Part shown: positions 6,945 to 9,153 of the stretch, piece by piece
How the letters are laid out: every line of letters starts with the position of its first letter
Position numbering within the stretch: position 1 is the stretch's first letter
Origin: an uncultured bacterium
GTDB lineage: Bacteria > Patescibacteriota > Patescibacteriia > Patescibacteriales > Patescibacteriaceae
DNA length: 9,153 nucleotides
Reading direction: 5' to 3'
NCBI GenBank assembly: GCA_937868555.1
Contig: CALMNI010000025.1
Coordinates: 1-9,153, forward strand
Position numbers and translations under genes: made by a program
Notes under the pieces: model-generated
Databases searched by the model: none
What the model was told of the DNA's origin: nothing
The model's input: only the letters and a program-made list of their open reading frames with translations

Positions 6945-6953
6945 TGGTATAAT
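6945..6953 (+). promoter_or_regulatory. Extended -10 promoter for the surface protein gene
   Basis: TGGTATAAT at 6945-6953 is a perfect extended -10 element (TGnTATAAT). No good -35 box is seen 16 to 18 bases upstream, as is common for extended -10 promoters. Transcription would begin near 6960, giving a leader of about 14 bases to the ATG at 6974, with no Shine-Dalgarno site. Another TATAAT at 6900-6905 lacks the TG extension and is farther away. Confidence 0.55.
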
Positions 6954-6973
6954 TCTTTTAAATCCGCTATTTG

Positions 6974-9153
6974 ATGCCAAAAAATGTAATCAAATTATTA
7001 ATCTTAGCAATCCTGCTGTCAGTAGGATTTTTTTGCTTGCCGAACTCCGCCCAGGCTGCGATTAACCTTCTTACTAATCCCGGCGCAGAAACCATTGATT
7101 TTCGCGGTTGGAATCTTACTAATACCTTTGATGATGGCTGGTGGATTACGGGCGGTGATTACGCGCACAGCGGCTTGTATGGATTTATTTCCTCGTACAA
7201 TTTAGATACCATGAGCCAGGAAATCGACCTCCTTGCTAAAGGTTATTCGACGGAGGCTCTCGACAATGAACCTTCAATTACGGCAAGTACCTTTGTGGCC
7301 GGCCACTGGCCAAACGCTAGTGATGCCTATAGAGTTGTCGTTGAACTTCGCGATCAAAGCCATAATGTCATTGATAGTTTTGATACTGGTGCGCAAGCAG
7401 CCGCCGGCGACCATGTGTGGACGCAGATTTCCCATACCTTTACGAATTACGGCCCTGGCGTTCGTTATATTTATTTTCGGCAAGAAGGCGATGATGCGGA
7501 ATTTTGGGCGGGTAACTACGGCACCGTATTTGATGATGCTTCCGTAACTATAGGCGGAGCGGGACCAGCGTTGTCTATTACTGCTCCCGGTAACGGGCAA
7601 ACGATTACTACTTGGTCGCCAAATGTTAACTGGGGAAATAGCACAAGCTGCAAGTATTCCTATGACGGCTTAACCTATACGACCGCTAATTGCGCAAGCC
7701 ATGGCGCAGATATTATTCAAACGCAAACAACGTTGAATCCGACCTTATATATAGCAGGCATTGATGCAGCCGGAAATTCGACAGTTGTTTCTAGTACCTT
7801 TACTCAAACGCCAGCAAATCCTTTTACCTTCGGTTTAGTGGGACATTGGAAACTGGATGAAACAGTTCCTAATGGGTGTCCTGGAGGAAAAGATGCTTGC
7901 GATTCGAGCCTAAGCGGAAATCATGGCACTTACGCCGATGCATCGGCGCCTTCAACGGAAACGCCTTCAAGTCACTTTGTGAATACTCATTCATTGAGCT
8001 TTAATGGTAGCAGTGATTATATTACTATTAACCGTCCTGTCGCTGATGATTTCAGTATTTGCGCCTGGGTTAAAACAGCGACGCCGGGAAATACAACCAA
8101 CCATTGGGAGACCGCCCCTATTCTTGATGCGGAAGTTCCCGGAGTCGCTAATGATTTCGGATTCGGTATTGATTCGAATGGACATCTCGCGTATGGCAAT
8201 GGCGGCTTATATGATGCGACGGTTAATGGGGCAACGGTAGTAACGGATGATGCTTGGCATCATGTCTGTGTTACGCGTAAAGAAGCAACAAGGGAAGTTG
8301 AACTTTTTGTTGATGGTTCAAGCGATGCGACTGGCAGCACTCATTCGGCTGTTTTGAATTCCAGCGCTACGGCTCGCATTGGTTATGGACTGGACGGCAC
8401 GGCTGCTAAATATTTTGACGGTCTTATAGATGATGTTCGTGTGTATGAGCGCGTCCTTCCTTCATCAAGCATACGCGACTTGGCGCAAGGCTATCATTCT
8501 ACTGATCGTACGGCGCCAGTGATCACCCTCAATGGCAGTGCTTCGGTTGAGATTTATACCGGAAATCCCTATGTTGATGCTGGAGCAACCGCGCTTGATA
8601 ATGCCGATGGTAATATAACGGGCAATATGACAATACTTAACACGGTCAATACTGCCGTCGCCGGTTTGTATACTGTTACCTACTCGGTATCAGATTCCTC
8701 GCTCAATGCCGCCAATCAAGTCGTCCGGACTGTACGAGTCATTGCTTCGGGGAGCAGTTTGCCTCCTCAAGCCTATGCTGCGCCTAGTATCCCAGATGGC
8801 GGTTTTCAGTTGAAAGGGGTTGCGCAAGAAAATAGTTCAAATATAACCATTACCTCTACCGCTGGATTAGATATTGCTTATCTTTCTCTCTCAACATCGC
8901 CGCAATTTATAAACGCTACTTTGACCCCGTACAAGCCAGTTGTTGAATGGAATCCCTGCGCTGCTTCCGGCGAATGTCCAAAGGCATCATACACGGCATA
9001 CGCAAAATTTTATACCACCTGGGGGCAGGCAAGCTCGGTGCAAACCTTTACTATATCATTGCCTCAGCGAGTTTTGAGCGCGCCGTTAATTAACACGCCT
9101 AAGGCGGCACCAAAAAATGTAAGCAAGAAACTTGTTATTACAAAAACGCTTAT
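6974..9153 (+). CDS. Secreted multidomain surface protein: FBA-like, Ig-like, LamG and DUF5011 domains (3' partial)
   Basis: The frame is open from the ATG at 6974 to the window end: 726 complete codons and no stop. An in-frame TAA at 6959-6961 limits upstream starts. Residues 1-28 form a signal peptide (basic start, hydrophobic core at about 8-22, SAQA cleavage site), so the protein is exported by Sec. An FBA-like domain covers about 31-193 and an Ig-like segment about 198-283. A LamG/concanavalin-like jelly roll runs from about 287 (GLVGHWKLDE) to 510, with SLSFNGSSDYITI, DDAWHHVCVTR and FDGLIDDVRVYERVL as its marker strands. DUF5011 follows at about 513-590 (from TAPVITLNG to RTVRVI). The segment after 590 is less clear and ends in a K- and P-rich linker. 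After the signal peptide there are eight Cys in four local pairs. A role as a glycan-binding surface protein is inferred from the domains. Confidence 0.9.
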   Translation, partial: MPKNVIKLLILAILLSVGFFCLPNSAQAAINLLTNPGAETIDFRGWNLTNTFDDGWWITGGDYAHSGLYGFISSYNLDTMSQEIDLLAKGYSTEALDNEPSITASTFVAGHWPNASDAYRVVVELRDQSHNVIDSFDTGAQAAAGDHVWTQISHTFTNYGPGVRYIYFRQEGDDAEFWAGNYGTVFDDASVTIGGAGPALSITAPGNGQTITTWSPNVNWGNSTSCKYSYDGLTYTTANCASHGADIIQTQTTLNPTLYIAGIDAAGNSTVVSSTFTQTPANPFTFGLVGHWKLDETVPNGCPGGKDACDSSLSGNHGTYADASAPSTETPSSHFVNTHSLSFNGSSDYITINRPVADDFSICAWVKTATPGNTTNHWETAPILDAEVPGVANDFGFGIDSNGHLAYGNGGLYDATVNGATVVTDDAWHHVCVTRKEATREVELFVDGSSDATGSTHSAVLNSSATARIGYGLDGTAAKYFDGLIDDVRVYERVLPSSSIRDLAQGYHSTDRTAPVITLNGSASVEIYTGNPYVDAGATALDNADGNITGNMTILNTVNTAVAGLYTVTYSVSDSSLNAANQVVRTVRVIASGSSLPPQAYAAPSIPDGGFQLKGVAQENSSNITITSTAGLDIAYLSLSTSPQFINATLTPYKPVVEWNPCAASGECPKASYTAYAKFYTTWGQASSVQTFTISLPQRVLSAPLINTPKAAPKNVSKKLVITKTL
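7064..7552 (+). other. FBA-like (F-box-associated, Fbs1-type sugar-binding) domain, residues 31-193 of the surface protein
   Basis: From memory of human FBXO2, the match runs along the whole domain. NLLTNP (31-36) corresponds to NLLRNP, GW at 45-46 to GW, DGW at 54-56 to DGW, and IDLLAKGY (84-91) to IDLQAEGY. ISHTFTNYGPGVRYIYF (152-168) corresponds to ISHTFTDYGPGVRFVRF. F177-W178 sits where FBXO2 has the Tyr-Trp pair of its chitobiose-binding pocket; the following Lys is Ala179 here. The F-box itself is absent, as expected for an exported bacterial protein. No alignment could be run. Confidence 0.8.

Noticed and set aside
7233..8240. Several ORFs of 60 to 108 codons on both strands within the surface protein gene.
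   Set aside because: The long + frame from 6974 carries clear domain homology throughout this stretch, so these are shadows.
16..9153. Possible UGA-to-Gly recoding, as in Gracilibacteria and SR1.
   Set aside because: No in-frame TGA occurs inside any recognised gene, and glycines at conserved motifs use GGN codons. Absence of TGA stops among ten genes may be chance.
1..9153. CRISPR arrays, tRNA or rRNA genes, insertion sequences and long direct repeats.
   Set aside because: None seen by eye. Intergenic gaps are all under 150 bases and contain no regularly spaced repeats or tRNA-like cloverleaf sequence.

Overview
The window looks like part of a Patescibacteria (Candidate Phyla Radiation) genome, probably of the Parcubacteria type. 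This rests on general character rather than a marker gene. The genes are small, tightly packed and all on the + strand. Recognisable Shine-Dalgarno sites are almost absent. The gene content mixes small stand-alone enzymes with a large exported LamG/DUF5011 surface protein, which is typical of these organisms. Recognised CDSs end in TAA or TAG, and no TGA lies inside the long frames, so the standard bacterial code is adequate.

Layout. (1) 16-1748: three closely spaced genes, namely a small nucleotidyltransferase-fold protein, a DUF1697 protein and an AadA-like aminoglycoside nucleotidyltransferase homologue. (2) 1776-3132: a promoter, an unrecognised 303-residue protein, a single-domain cupin and a clear intrinsic terminator. 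(3) 3125-6833: a new promoter whose -10 box overlaps the annotated start, then an inositol-monophosphatase-family phosphatase, an HD-domain hydrolase, an SRPBCC (START-like) protein, a stand-alone phosphohistidine swivelling-domain protein and a four-helix membrane protein. Gaps are 2 to 23 bases, consistent with one operon. (4) 6834-6973: a non-coding gap with a weak hairpin and an extended -10 promoter. (5) 6974 to the window end: a secreted multidomain protein, at least 726 residues, cut off by the window edge.

The most notable feature is in the last gene. Directly after its signal peptide lies a stretch that closely resembles the F-box-associated (FBA) sugar-binding domain of the animal proteins FBXO2/Fbs1, FBXO6 and NCCRP1. 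It is followed by an Ig-like segment, a LamG jelly-roll domain and a DUF5011 domain. An exported bacterial protein that joins an N-glycan-recognition fold to a LamG lectin-like fold suggests a glycan-binding surface adhesin. That role is an inference. The region 3 operon combines enzymes that add, move or remove phosphate from small molecules, but its substrate cannot be read from the sequence.
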